From Nymphaea colorata (taxonomy: Eukaryota; Streptophyta; Magnoliopsida; Nymphaeales; Nymphaeaceae), in the NCBI RefSeq assembly GCF_008831285.2, contig NC_045142.1:20215354-20279353 (forward strand): a DNA stretch of 64,000 nt, given 5' to 3'. The notes beneath the pieces are model-generated. The model saw only the letters and a program-made list of their open reading frames with translations. It ran no database searches and had not been told where the DNA came from. This document shows, piece by piece, positions 36,493 through 46,266 of this stretch (within the stretch, counting starts at the first letter, position 1; each line of letters opens with the position of its first letter). The translations under genes and the position numbers were made by a program.

Positions 36493-36788
36493 GAAAATAG
36501 GATAAAATTGAAAGAATGGAAAGGAATTGGGGAGAAAGGGAGATGAAACAAAATGAAAGGAAACAAATAATTATAAAAGATTGTTTGAATAGAAAGGAAA
36601 TGAATTGTTCAAACCATGCTTGTTTAGACTGCATAATGGAAAAAAAAAAAGAAAGAAAGAATTTAAGTTGGTTTACAATAAGACCCCAAACACTCTAGAA
36701 CTTCTTATGCAAGTAAAATATTTTTGATTCAGTTATACGGCTGGATTTCAAGGGTTGCATAAACCTATTTTATATGTAGCGTAAGGTT

Positions 36789-36792
<4 letters not shown>

Positions 36793-36830
<38 letters not shown>
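36793..36830. repeat. (CA)n/(AT)n microsatellite
   Basis: Pure CA run of about 28 bases followed by AT, near the end of block A copy 2. Confidence 0.95.
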
Positions 36831-36934
36831 GTTTTACTTAAATGACTTTTAAATAATTTATCACCTTAAAAATTAATAATGAAGATAAACTTTAGCAATA
36901 GAGGACTTAATGTAAAAGGCCAAGCAAACCAAAT

Positions 36935-37260
36935 ATGTTTATGACCTCAGGGTTGCTGGAAGAAAAAACATGGTTTTTGAGAGTGACCCTAGCACCATTA
37001 ATAGCCATTATTTGGAATTTGCAATTTCTTTTGAATTTTGACAATGACGCTCTGAGCAGCAGTGATCATCTCAGGAATTTGAAGTGCAATGGATGGAGGC
37101 CTCATTGTGGCGTACTCCTTTTGAACATTGAAGAAGGTGAGCCTGCATATGCTGGTGAGGACGTTCCACTTGAAGGGGATGAAGACAATGAAGCAAAATG
37201 AGTTTGAATATTATAATGAAGATGAAGAAGATGAATAGATAGGTTGCTTATTTTAATTCT
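36935..37260 (+). pseudogene. Block M, first part, copy 2: unidentified coding-like fragment
   Basis: Matches 7606-7910. It is open for 88 codons (36935-37201), ending LLLNIEEGEPAYAGEDV...GDEDNEAK-stop. Immediately after it, the 250 bp seen in copy 1 (7912-8164) is missing: the deletion joins at a short AATT repeat, bringing the two M parts together. Function unknown. Confidence 0.4.
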
Positions 37261-37640
37261 TACAATACCTATGCTTACAAGACCCTCAAAGGAGCAGTTG
37301 TCGAGGGGGCTGGCAAAAATTGTGCAAGAAAATAAAGCCACTATTGTCAGGGAGGTTGTTCCATATGAAGAATTGATATGGAAATTTGGTGCAGGAAGGC
37401 AAGAAATTGTAGATGGATGGGGTGATAGAAATCCGAGTTGTTTTCAAGTTGTAGTTCAAATAGAAATTAATTTTTAATAATGATTAATTCTAACATTTAA
37501 TCAAGAACTTTATTTTGATTTGCAGGTTGGGAAGGCACAAAAGGAAAATAAAATATGAATGAAGTTGGTACTTAATTAAGAACTTTATTTTGATTTGCAG
37601 GCTGAGAAGGCAAGAAAGGAAAAGAAAATGTGGTTTCCAA
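37261..37640 (+). pseudogene. Block M, second part, copy 2: exon-like ORF with acceptors
   Basis: ORF from ATG 37271 to 37477, MLTRPSKEQLSRGLAKI...ELIWKFG...DGWGDRNPSCFQ, nearly identical to 8183-8389. Two TTTGATTTGCAG acceptors follow (ending near 37525 and 37600), each with an exon-like GAAGGCA...GGAAAA start, compared with four in copy 1. Confidence 0.45.
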
Positions 37641-38980
37641 AGCTACCACCTGAGCCGCCACCTTGATCATCTTCAGGAGAAGTGAGCAGACCACCATTTA
37701 GGGGAGCAGTTGGTCCTTTTGTTCAACAGATCCAATTTTAGCAGGATGAAAGATTTAAACTCGTCGAGAGAGACTCTTCTCCAACTAGGGGAGTCTGATG
37801 CAAGATGGAAGCATAATCAAATCATGTAATTGGATCTAGTTAGATTTTTGGTACTTATAAACAGATCCAGATCCATAATCCATCCCTTTCTTTATATAGC
37901 ACTGGTCTGCACACTCCAATATTCCTTGATAATGATCTTCACTTCATGATACACATAGTTCAGACTTCTGCAAATAAGAGACAAATAGAGGGAGCGAGCG
38001 AGAGAGAAAACAAGAGAAAGAGATAAAAACTCACCTGGAAAAAGCTATTCACGGCAATGGAGCTCCTTGCAGCAATGAAATGGGCATAGAGAGCAATAGA
38101 GAGAACAGGGTGAAACAGGTAGAGCAGTGGGCGAGGGGGAGACTCATAAGAGAGAAGGGGGAGAGATGGCGGAGGAGGAGAGACAGAGAAAGGGCGAGGG
38201 CATCTCGGGAGCGGAGACGGAGGAGAAGGAGAGAAAGGGAAATGGCTAGGGCAGCTTGGGGGCAGAGACAGAGGAGAAGGGGCAGCTCGGTGGCGGAGAC
38301 AGAGGAGAAGGGGCAGCTTGGGGGCGGAGATGGGGAAGGGGCAGCTCGAGGGTGGAGAGGGGGCAGAGATGGAGGAGAACGAGAGAAAGAGAAAGGACGA
38401 GGGCAGGAGGAGCTCGGGGTCAGGGAGAGTTGCGTTCCTCAATGCACTGTTCTTTGGTAAACCATGGAACGCATTGAAATGCCTCAACTATTTATATCTC
38501 TTGTTCTCTGTCCTGCATGTCATGATCGTTCTCTGTCCAACGTTTGCATCGATTTCACCAAAACAGAATGCATCCGTTATGTTCCGTGGTGTTCCAATGC
38601 CATCAAACGACCTCTAAATGTTTGTTAATAACAGTTGTGGGCCATGCGTATGAAGGGCAAATTCTAGCTTAACCCAAACATGGAACCTTTTGCAATCTTG
38701 AGAGAGGATGAAAATCATTACAAGCATGACTTTGTTAATGTAAAATATTATTAGTCGCGAAATAGCGCCTGCCAATTACTGTTATAAAGGAAAAAAGTGA
38801 TAAAATGATCAGGACGTGTAAGTACTCTCATATACAAATTTGTGGATTTCATCTTCTGGGTTTGGAAAGAAAATCCTCTGACTTCTCATAAATCACCCAA
38901 TAAAATGTATCAGGCGATGTGTTTCATCTAAAGCAAATCCATCAGGCAGTCTTGATGATGGAATTCAACATGGTCAGAGG

Positions 38981-39013
<33 letters not shown>

Positions 39014-39130
39014 CCTGGTTGATGTTATCAGATGGCATCATGGCATAAAAAATCATTGTTACATTAAAAATAACCGATAATTTTTTAATAACAGATTTAT
39101 GCTATGGCCATAACACCTGCAGCCCCTCAA
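37641..39130. other. Spacer with purine-rich minisatellite
   Basis: 38080-38430 is strongly purine-rich on +. 38230-38360 has 31-33-bp units of the type GGGCAGCTYGGKGGCRGAGA. On the minus strand a good splice donor TTTTTCCAG|GTGAGT occurs near 38031-38036, so this could be a first exon or leader of a minus-strand transcript. The long frames on either strand are repeat translations. 38982-39012 is an (AT)n run. The remainder shows nothing recognisable. Confidence 0.45.
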
Positions 39131-39139
39131 AGCAAGCGC

Positions 39140-40151
39140 CACTGTCCCATGAACTCATCAGCGGGTGAAGTAGCCCATAATATTGTGGGGTAGAAAGATA
39201 TGTATGTATAACGAGAGAGAGAGAGATTTTCATTTTTGAACCCTTGAATGTTCATGATTTCAGCCGGTCAGTTGATGGTTTTTTGGGGCAGGATCTACCA
39301 TGGCTTATAAGGGCAAGACTAACAAAAAAAAAAAAAAAGAAACCCTTCAAACGCCACTATCACAATCTCTTTTTCCAATGTATTTATTCATCAGTTATTG
39401 TGGTTATCTTATGATTCGTTTGTTATGAAAGACACTTTGTGAATGTCTTAAAGATTGAAACAGGTTTATGGAATAATAATTTTATTATTTCATGAAACAA
39501 TAGTTCTATTATTTTATGTACATGCTTCAATTTTTAAAGTTGATTTATAAGTGTTTCAGCTACCAAACAACTGAAAAAGTACATTAAATTGTCTCCCTTT
39601 CCTTTTTTCAGATATTTGTGATAGAAAGTTTTCAACACTGATATACAGATCTGGATTTTACTATGACCAACCAAAAGACACAAAAAAATTGTGGAAGCCC
39701 AACCAAGCACTTGGAAATTTGGCTAACCATGACCATCAAGAAATGCTACCAACACCTGGAATTAGTTTTTTTTTTTGAAAAAATATTTTAAATGAAATAT
39801 GAACATCTTAATATATTTATAAAAATTATTTTAATATAAATCAAATCAAGTTGTTTTGATGAAAAACGTTGATTTTTCTATTCTCCAACTGTTGATGTTA
39901 TGGAAGCCATTCAGTTTTACTTATTATAAAAACAATATGAAAACCAAAAAAGGATCAACTTAAGATCATATTGGTATGGTTAGACTTCAAAGTAAATAGC
40001 TTGATATCATTTTTAAAAGGTCTGCTTTGATCCCTGACCTATTGTCCAGTTTCTACCATTCGCTATATATATATATATATATATATAGCCCTTGCTTGAT
40101 GAACTATCCGTGGGTGAGAGCCCACAACGTCCTGAGGGGTAGAAAAACAAC

Positions 40152-40197
<46 letters not shown>

Positions 40198-40510
40198 TTG
40201 GGAAAGAGATTTTCATTTTTGAACACTTCAAGGTTCATGGTTTAAGCGGGTCACTGAACGGTTTTTGGAGAAGGGACTACCATGCCTTACAAGGGCAACA
40301 CAGATAACAAAACCTTCAAACAATATCTTCTTCCAACGTATTCACTGGCTATTGTGGTAACCTTTGGTAAGTGTCTGCGTCCTTCCTTCAAATATTTGTG
40401 ATTGAAAGTCTTGCAATATTTGTGATCCAATATCTTCAAGACTAATATTCAGATCTTGATTTTACTGAGTCCTATGAAAAAGACACAAAAACAAATTGTG
40501 AAAGTCCAAC
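39140..40510. repeat. Direct duplication upstream of AP2
   Basis: 39140-39720 and 40091-40510 share, in order, GGGGTAGAAA, a GAGAGAGAG run, GATTTTCATTTTTGAAC, GGTTTTTGG, CAAGGGCAA, and CCAACCAAGCACT. The second unit leads into the AP2 promoter, and the AP1 upstream region (13868 onward) shares the last motif. AT/GA microsatellites occupy 40062-40087 and 40151-40196. No coding sequence is recognised. Confidence 0.75.
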
Positions 40511-40649
40511 CAAGCACTGCGAGATTTGTGATGGTTACGGGTTACACCAAGGAATACGCTGCTTAGTTTGATCACATGTTTCTTTTCTGCACAATTTCCA
40601 AAACCACATCCTGACATTAATCAGTGGCGACCCTAACTATGGCTTCCAC

Positions 40650-40657
40650 TATAAATA
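40650..40657 (+). promoter_or_regulatory. TATA box of AP2
   Basis: TATAAATA, 44 bp before the ATG at 40701. The sequence between box and ATG is nearly identical to that of AP1. Confidence 0.7.
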
Positions 40658-41460
40658 TCAACACATTTCTCCTTAATACAACAACCTTTTAGCGCTCACC
40701 ATGGCAGCCTTCTTCTCCTCCTTAGCATTCGGCCTTCTCCTGCAACTGCTCCTGCTTGCAATACTACCTAACCCTATCATCATCTTCGCTTGCAAACCTC
40801 TTGGCTTCTCCATAGACCTCATTCATCGAGATTCATCACTCTCTCCTCTTTATGACCCCTCATTCACTGTAGCCCAACAAGCCAAGCAGTCCAAACATCA
40901 ATGTTTGATCCATTTCGGTCGTTCAGCTACGAGAGCCAGAGCTGCTTCGTGAGCACTTGCATGGAGCTGCCCTTCCATGGTTGCACTATCAACCAACTTT
41001 GTGGATTCAGATATTCCTATAGAGACAGATCCTTCATAGAAGGGATACTTGCCACCAAGACACTAGTGTTTGATGATGGTGCCAGCACCATCGAGCTTCC
41101 AGGAATTGTCTTTGGTTGCCTTCATAATGAAGGCACACCGACTCCAGCCTTGCTTGAAGTTCATGGCCATGTTGGCCTAGGCAGTGGTCCTCTCTCGCTT
41201 GTAAATCAGATTGGCTCTTCCATTGATAAGAAATTTGCTTACTGTCTTCCTCCCTATAGCAATGAAAACAATTCCATGTGACAGCTCAAATTCGGCGAGG
41301 ACACAGAGTTTTCAGGCAAGGAAGAGGTTCAAGAGACGCCGACGGCACCAGGTAGTTCTCAAGGCACATATTATCTGCTCAACCTGATTGACAGAAGCGT
41401 TGGAAACAACAGACTCAACATACAATTTGGTGATGCACTGAGGACTTCATTGTTAAGAGA

Positions 41461-42244
41461 CAAACCTGACTCGGGAAGTGACAGGGTCGAAGACGACCCG
41501 GATGACCTGCTGCTGGATGTCGCCGATGATGGTGAGACCACTGCTGGTCCCAGCGAAGGCAAAGCAGAACAAGCCGGTGGTGTTAACCAGAATCAGATAG
41601 TTTCTTGGCGGAATTGACAGATTGGAACCTCGACCAAAGTGGAAGACACCAGTGGGGACCTTCACAACATCCTTGCCGCTCAGGTCGTAGCACGTGTTGA
41701 AGAGAGAGAATCCGGCGGTCGTGTGGTTCACCTGCGTCATCCGTGCCCAGAAAGTGTCCCTCATCGTGATGTACGCCGGCTGTACCAGGCGGGTGACGGA
41801 GGTGCCAGAGTTGACAATGACCCCACCGTTTCCGTTGCCAGAGATCTGGAATTCCGACATCGCGACATTCACTTGTCGGGACCTTCCGCCCATGTTGATT
41901 CCCACCGGCAGTACAGCGTCACCAAAGATGAGCGTCGATGACGACGAAGTGGAGCCAGCTTGACTGTCGGAGAGGCAGTAAGAGAAACGCCGACCGAAGA
42001 TCCGGACGACCTGCGAAGGGAAGGAAATGTCGGTGTAGCCGAGACCGAGGAGACCGGCGGTACCAACAAACAGGCCCTCATTGTTGTGGTCGCTGCCGAG
42101 GGTGACTCGGCCAATGGAAGTCCGTCCAAAGGTCAGGTTCTCGGTGGAAAAGTCGCCCATAGTGGAGGATCTGTCGCCGTAAGACACTTGGTAATGCACG
42201 AACGGTGCCTGGAGCATAACCTTATCATTTCCGTTGGCAGACAT
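41461..42244 (-). pseudogene. ASPG1-like aspartic protease fragment, hairpin arm 1
   Basis: An open minus-strand frame of 263 codons: YQVSYGDRSSTMGDFSTENLTFG, NNEGLFVGTAGLLGLG, FSYCLSDSQAGS, GGVIVNSGTSVTRLVQPAY, FNTCYDLSGKDVVKVPT, GLTIIGDIQQQVIRVVFDP. This is the sequence pattern of the ASPARTIC PROTEASE IN GUARD CELL 1 group, a different subfamily from AP1-3. The N-terminal part with the first catalytic motif is absent, and the second motif is NSGT instead of DSGT. The segment usually found between FGDAA and the GISVGG-type motif is shortened. It is non-functional as an enzyme. Confidence 0.88.
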
Positions 42245-42696
42245 ATGGAATTCTGACTCTGGAAAAGGTTCTGCTCCAGGTGCCGTTCGTGCCTTAGCAA
42301 GTGTCTTACGGAAATGGATCCTCCACTATGGTCGATTTTTCCACCAAGAACCTGACCTTCAGACGGACTTCCATCAGAAGAGTCGCCCTTGGCTGCGGGC
42401 ACGACAACGAGGGCCTGTTTGTTGGCGCAGCCCTCCTTGGTCTTGGCCACGGTGGCCTTTCCTTCCCTTCACAGCTCGGTTGGATCTTCGATCGATGCTT
42501 CTCTTACTGCCTCTCCAACCATCAAGCTGGCTCCACTCCATCATCGACGCTCATCTTTGGTGACGCTGCATTACCGGCTCCCGGCCACGGTGCGGTCTTC
42601 GCCAGGACCAGCAGCGGCCACACCATCATCGGCAACATCCAGCAGTGGGGCATCCGGGTCGTCTTCGACCCGTCGTGTCCTGAATCGGGTTCATCA
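42245..42696 (+). pseudogene. ASPG1-like aspartic protease fragment, hairpin arm 2
   Basis: The + frame reads MSYGNGSSTMVDFSTKNLTFRRTS...GCGHDNEGLFVG...LSFPSQLGW...FSYCLSNHQAGST...LIFGDAALPAPG, then jumps to ARTSSGHTIIGNIQQWGIRVVFDP. Relative to arm 1 about 340 bp are missing at that jump. It pairs with arm 1 outward from a centre near 42240, with an unpaired spacer of about 45 bp (42222-42267). Confidence 0.85.
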
Positions 42697-43082
42697 CATT
42701 GTTGGGAGATATGCCAGATCGATCATCGTAGACTCGGGTACCACGCTGACTTATCTTGCCAAAGATGTGTATGATCAAGTGGCAAATAGGGTAGCTAATG
42801 TCATGAACCATGAACGCTTCTATCCTACTAAGCATGGTTTCCTGTGTTACCATGCAGAGAATTATGGTGATCCATATGAAGGGCTGTCGGAGATTACCTT
42901 CCATTTCGCCAACGCAGACTGGAAGCTGCCACCTTCAAATATCTTTATCATGTTTGGAAGTGGAATGTTCTGCTTAACCATTAAAGACGGAGAGATGCCC
43001 ATCTTCGGGAATGTTGCGCAACAGAACATGTATGTGAAGTATGATTTGAGGAAGAGGCTTTTTTCTTTTCTTTTGCACCAAC

Positions 43083-43128
43083 TGGATGTACCCAAGGCTA
43101 AATGTATATATATATATATATATCTTTT
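43083..43128. repeat. (AT)n run at the 3' end of AP2
   Basis: A TATA-type dinucleotide run follows the frameshifted end of AP2. AP1 has a similar, shorter run at 15413-15427. Confidence 0.8.
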
Positions 43129-43245
43129 GTGATGATGTCCGTGGTTCTCTGTACTGGTCTATAATTGGCAGCATTGGATGCTGCTTATGTATGTCAGTGG
43201 AATGTCTGAGTGTCATGTAGTCAATGATGTTACTTTTCCATGTTG

Positions 43246-43251
43246 AATAAA
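43246..43251 (+). terminator. Polyadenylation signal of AP2
   Basis: AATAAA in the same context as 15568-15573. Confidence 0.5.
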
Positions 43252-43259
43252 TATATATG

Positions 43260-44110
43260 TGTTTAGTTTTAAAGATGTTTTCCCTTCCTTTTAAGGTTAA
43301 AGCTAACTTAAATATGATGGGCAAGTATAAACATTAGCTACAGCTTTAACAGTCACCAGTACTCACAATTCTGTGTCTAATAAGTAATTGTGACGGTCAA
43401 AGATCCACACTGCAAATTCCGTTGCCCAAACTATTACGGATGAAATTGACCATCGTGTATTAGTTGTGTTTGTTAAGACATTAGTTGCTAGTATAATGGC
43501 CATGGAATGTGCCTACAATTTATTGTAACTTTGACTATAAAATTTTCCGTCGCATTACATAATGTTTTCTGTGACGGCTATATTTGTCGCTTAACTTCTC
43601 AATGTCTTTTAACTTTGCAACTAATAATGCTAACCATCTACAATGATGGCTGTTGTAGCATGCACAGTGTAGTAGGTAGCGACATATTTTCGAGTCCCTG
43701 ACACATGTTTGGAACGAATTTTGGGATCACTGACGAATATTAAACAAGTGCATGTGTAGCTAAAATTCAGAACATATAGTACTTGCTTAGTGTTTAATTC
43801 ATTAGGAGATTAAATTTTTTGTTATAAAGAAGGCATGAAGCGAAGTTACTTTTATTGGAAAAAGAATATGAAGCTTTTATACTTTGTATTTTAAAAATAG
43901 AATATTGTTCTTAACATGTTCCATCTAAGAGAATTTAAAAGCCTCAGCGCAGGTTACTCAAAAGACTTTGCCTTGAGAGGCATAGCATAGCTGGTCAAAC
44001 AGTTACAGAGTCAAACAGAGACAGGGTTCCTTTAAGGAATGTAGCGTAACTGGTCGAGTTGAGGGGTTGGTGAGAGTCAGGTCGAGTTGAGGGGCTTTGT
44101 GAACGGTCAT
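43260..44110 (+). repeat. AP2 3' flank, shared with AP1 and AP3
   Basis: Contains TTAAAGATGTTTTCCC, GGCCATGGAATGTGCC and, farther on, GAATTTAAAAGCCTCAGCGC (43932) and ACTGGTCGAGTT. The last two recur after AP3 at 60520 and 60660. Confidence 0.8.
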
Positions 44111-45854
44111 CTATAGACATTTATAAATTGTGTTATTTTGTAGGAACTTGGGGGCCATGATGTTGGGAATATGCTCATATTGAAAGCAAATGAGAAACAT
44201 CAAATGAAAATATTTATTTAAAAATCAAGCAAGGTTGGACCATCAAACGACCCAGTTTAGTTTCTTGGATCTGCTGCTGCCTTGGTGTTTGACCGGTTAG
44301 GACAGGCCAAACATGATGTCGGCAATCACCCAGTTTTCCAAACGGAAAAGAACTTCACGACTTGACTGGGCCTGCAGAACGACACTATCATCAACAGGTA
44401 GGCCTGCAGGGGTCGTTTGGCTAAGTGAACATTTTGTGAGTGTGTCATGAATCCTTTCAAAAATTGGGATAGATTCATAAGGCACTATAATTAATATTTC
44501 CTGAATCGAACCCAATTTGTAGGGCAAATTCACGCAACACTCACAAAGTATTCCTGGTGTTATACAATCCCTCATAAACATTTTAATTCATTGGACTGAA
44601 CATTTGTTTTGTGCAGTAATGCCCAATATTCGTATGACAGTTGCATGCAACAGTCCGGTTTGCGCCGGAAGTATTAGTTAGAAGGCAATCTGTTCTTAGA
44701 GATGATGTTAGCGACCATCATTTTGTTTGATCGACTTTCAAAGGTGGCCATCTATAATGAAAAATTCGGCTTTTCATAATGTTTTGGCTGCTAGAATGAT
44801 ATGTATAGAGGGATAAAATTTTGATATAAAAAGCATATTCACATGGGTGCTTTGTGATGTTACTTCATACGTAAGAAGGTGCCGTCCTTCCAGTTTTCAC
44901 TTTTCACCTATTCAAATCAGACCTTAGGCGACCTATAGATATGTAGCCCTCCACATACGTCAGATGCGCACCTAGGCAAGAAATTAAGTCTAAGGTCTCT
45001 GAAAAAACTTTTCTGATAGATGGGTAAGCAAATGCTAGTCCATCAATTTGAGATCCAATTCCAGATTTTTTAGAGTGACATCTCATTTACATCATGACAA
45101 TGATGGTAGACAAAGTGCAGCTTCTCCTCTTCATTGCTCTCTTTTCTTCCATCCTTTTCAGTCAAAGTCGGATGTGAGATCGAGTTGTGTGCACATCCTT
45201 ATGGACTCACAAGTATGCAGTTACCATACCAAAAAAGATGGGGTTTTTCGTATTTTCAATTTTTTAACGAAATAATGTTGATTTTAGACTTTTTAACTTT
45301 TTCTTAAACTCTTTTTTACCCTTTTAAAATGTTTCCTTTTTATTATATACAGGGAAAAAAAGGGGGTTGGGGTACTTTTGAATTTTTTAATGAAGTGATG
45401 TCTATTTTAGACTTTTTAACTCTTTCATAACCTATATATATATACACATATATATAACAATCTTCTTCTTCTTTCAAAATACATCTTTTCTATAATACCT
45501 TTCCTTGGACTGGAAACTCTCCTTCTCATTATGACTGTTACATTAATACAAATATGCTGGCATTGGCCCATGTCCATCCGAACTCCAAACCTGGTTATGA
45601 CTCATGAGTAGAAAATTTTCTTGCATTTATATGGTTAGGATGAAAATACCCCCAATTCACATCAAAAAAAAAATTAGGAAGACAAAAGTGAAAACAAAAA
45701 AAAAAAACAATAAAATACATACCTTTTAAAAAATTTACTAAAATGTCCCCCTAGTCTTGAATGTACGTTTCATGCCCATAAGGGGCACTCAACTCAATCT
45801 ACCCGAACTCAGGTGAACGCTTGCCAGTCACTGTCTCTTAACGAGCAACTGTCA

Positions 45855-45894
<40 letters not shown>

Positions 45895-46187
45895 AATTTA
45901 GCCTGATTTGTTTTTTTATTTTGAAACAGTTCTTAAGGATGGTGGAAAGATTAACAGAAGATGTGGACTATGAGAGAGAGACATGCATGGAATATTCTTG
46001 TGTGAAATTTCCATTGCATCCATGGGTCACACTTTTCTTCCTTTGACAAGTAGCCTAAACCATTGCATCCTGTGTTGTTAGCCTACGTGAGGTCTGTGAT
46101 GCGTGGTTGACCTGAGGTGTACGCTCTCTCTCTCATTAATATCTCATACCACCATTGAACGCCCTGTCGTTCTCTTCCTTTTTGATG

Positions 46188-46266
<79 letters not shown>

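Larger units (their letters stand above)
32350..36790 (+). repeat. Block A, copy 2
   Basis: Collinear with block A copy 1, including the same 3.4-kb insertion at the same site, so the insertion preceded the duplication. It has about 50 bp (near 35590-35640) missing from copy 1 and two private tandem duplications (34850-34940 and 35873-36492). Confidence 0.85.
41448..42709. mobile_element. Insertion in AP2 bounded by a 13-bp direct repeat
   Basis: CATTGTTAAGAGA (41448-41460) and CATTGTTGGGAGA (42697-42709) flank the inserted 1236 bp. AP1 and AP3 are uninterrupted at this point. The two insert ends are inverted copies of each other (left GGGTCGAAGACGACCCGG, right CCGGGTCGTCTTCGACCC), extending inward as two inverted protease copies. 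The insert is clearly more GC-rich than AP2. It may be a fold-back or MULE-like gene-carrying element, or a template-switch product. The exact class is not determinable here. Confidence 0.75.
40701..43101 (+). pseudogene. AP2: nepenthesin/CDR1-like aspartic protease pseudogene, interrupted
   Basis: Starts MAAFFSSLAFGLLLQLLLL with the propeptide motif FSIDLIHRDSSLSPLYDPS. A deletion of about 215 bp (junction near 40889) then removes the region holding the first catalytic DTGS. Middle part (40901-41281): MFDPFRSFSYESQ...FRYSYRDRSFIEG...GIVFGCLHNEG...VNQIGSSIDKKFAYCLPP, ending at a TGA (41279) where AP1 has Gly. The frame continues to NIQFGDAL, then a 1.24-kb insertion (41461-42696) splits the gene. 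After it come SIIVDSGTTLTYLAKD (second catalytic Asp, 42731) and MPIFGNVAQQNMYVKYDL, with a final frameshift before the stop. It retains more family detail between the motifs than AP1. Confidence 0.9.

Noticed and set aside
37960-38487. 175-codon minus-strand Pro/Ser-rich frame and the overlapping Arg-rich + frames
   Set aside because: All come from the purine-rich minisatellite. Open frames on both strands with biased composition are expected there.
46190-46265. Long TC run as a regulatory GAGA-type element
   Set aside because: No nearby gene. The simplest reading is a microsatellite.
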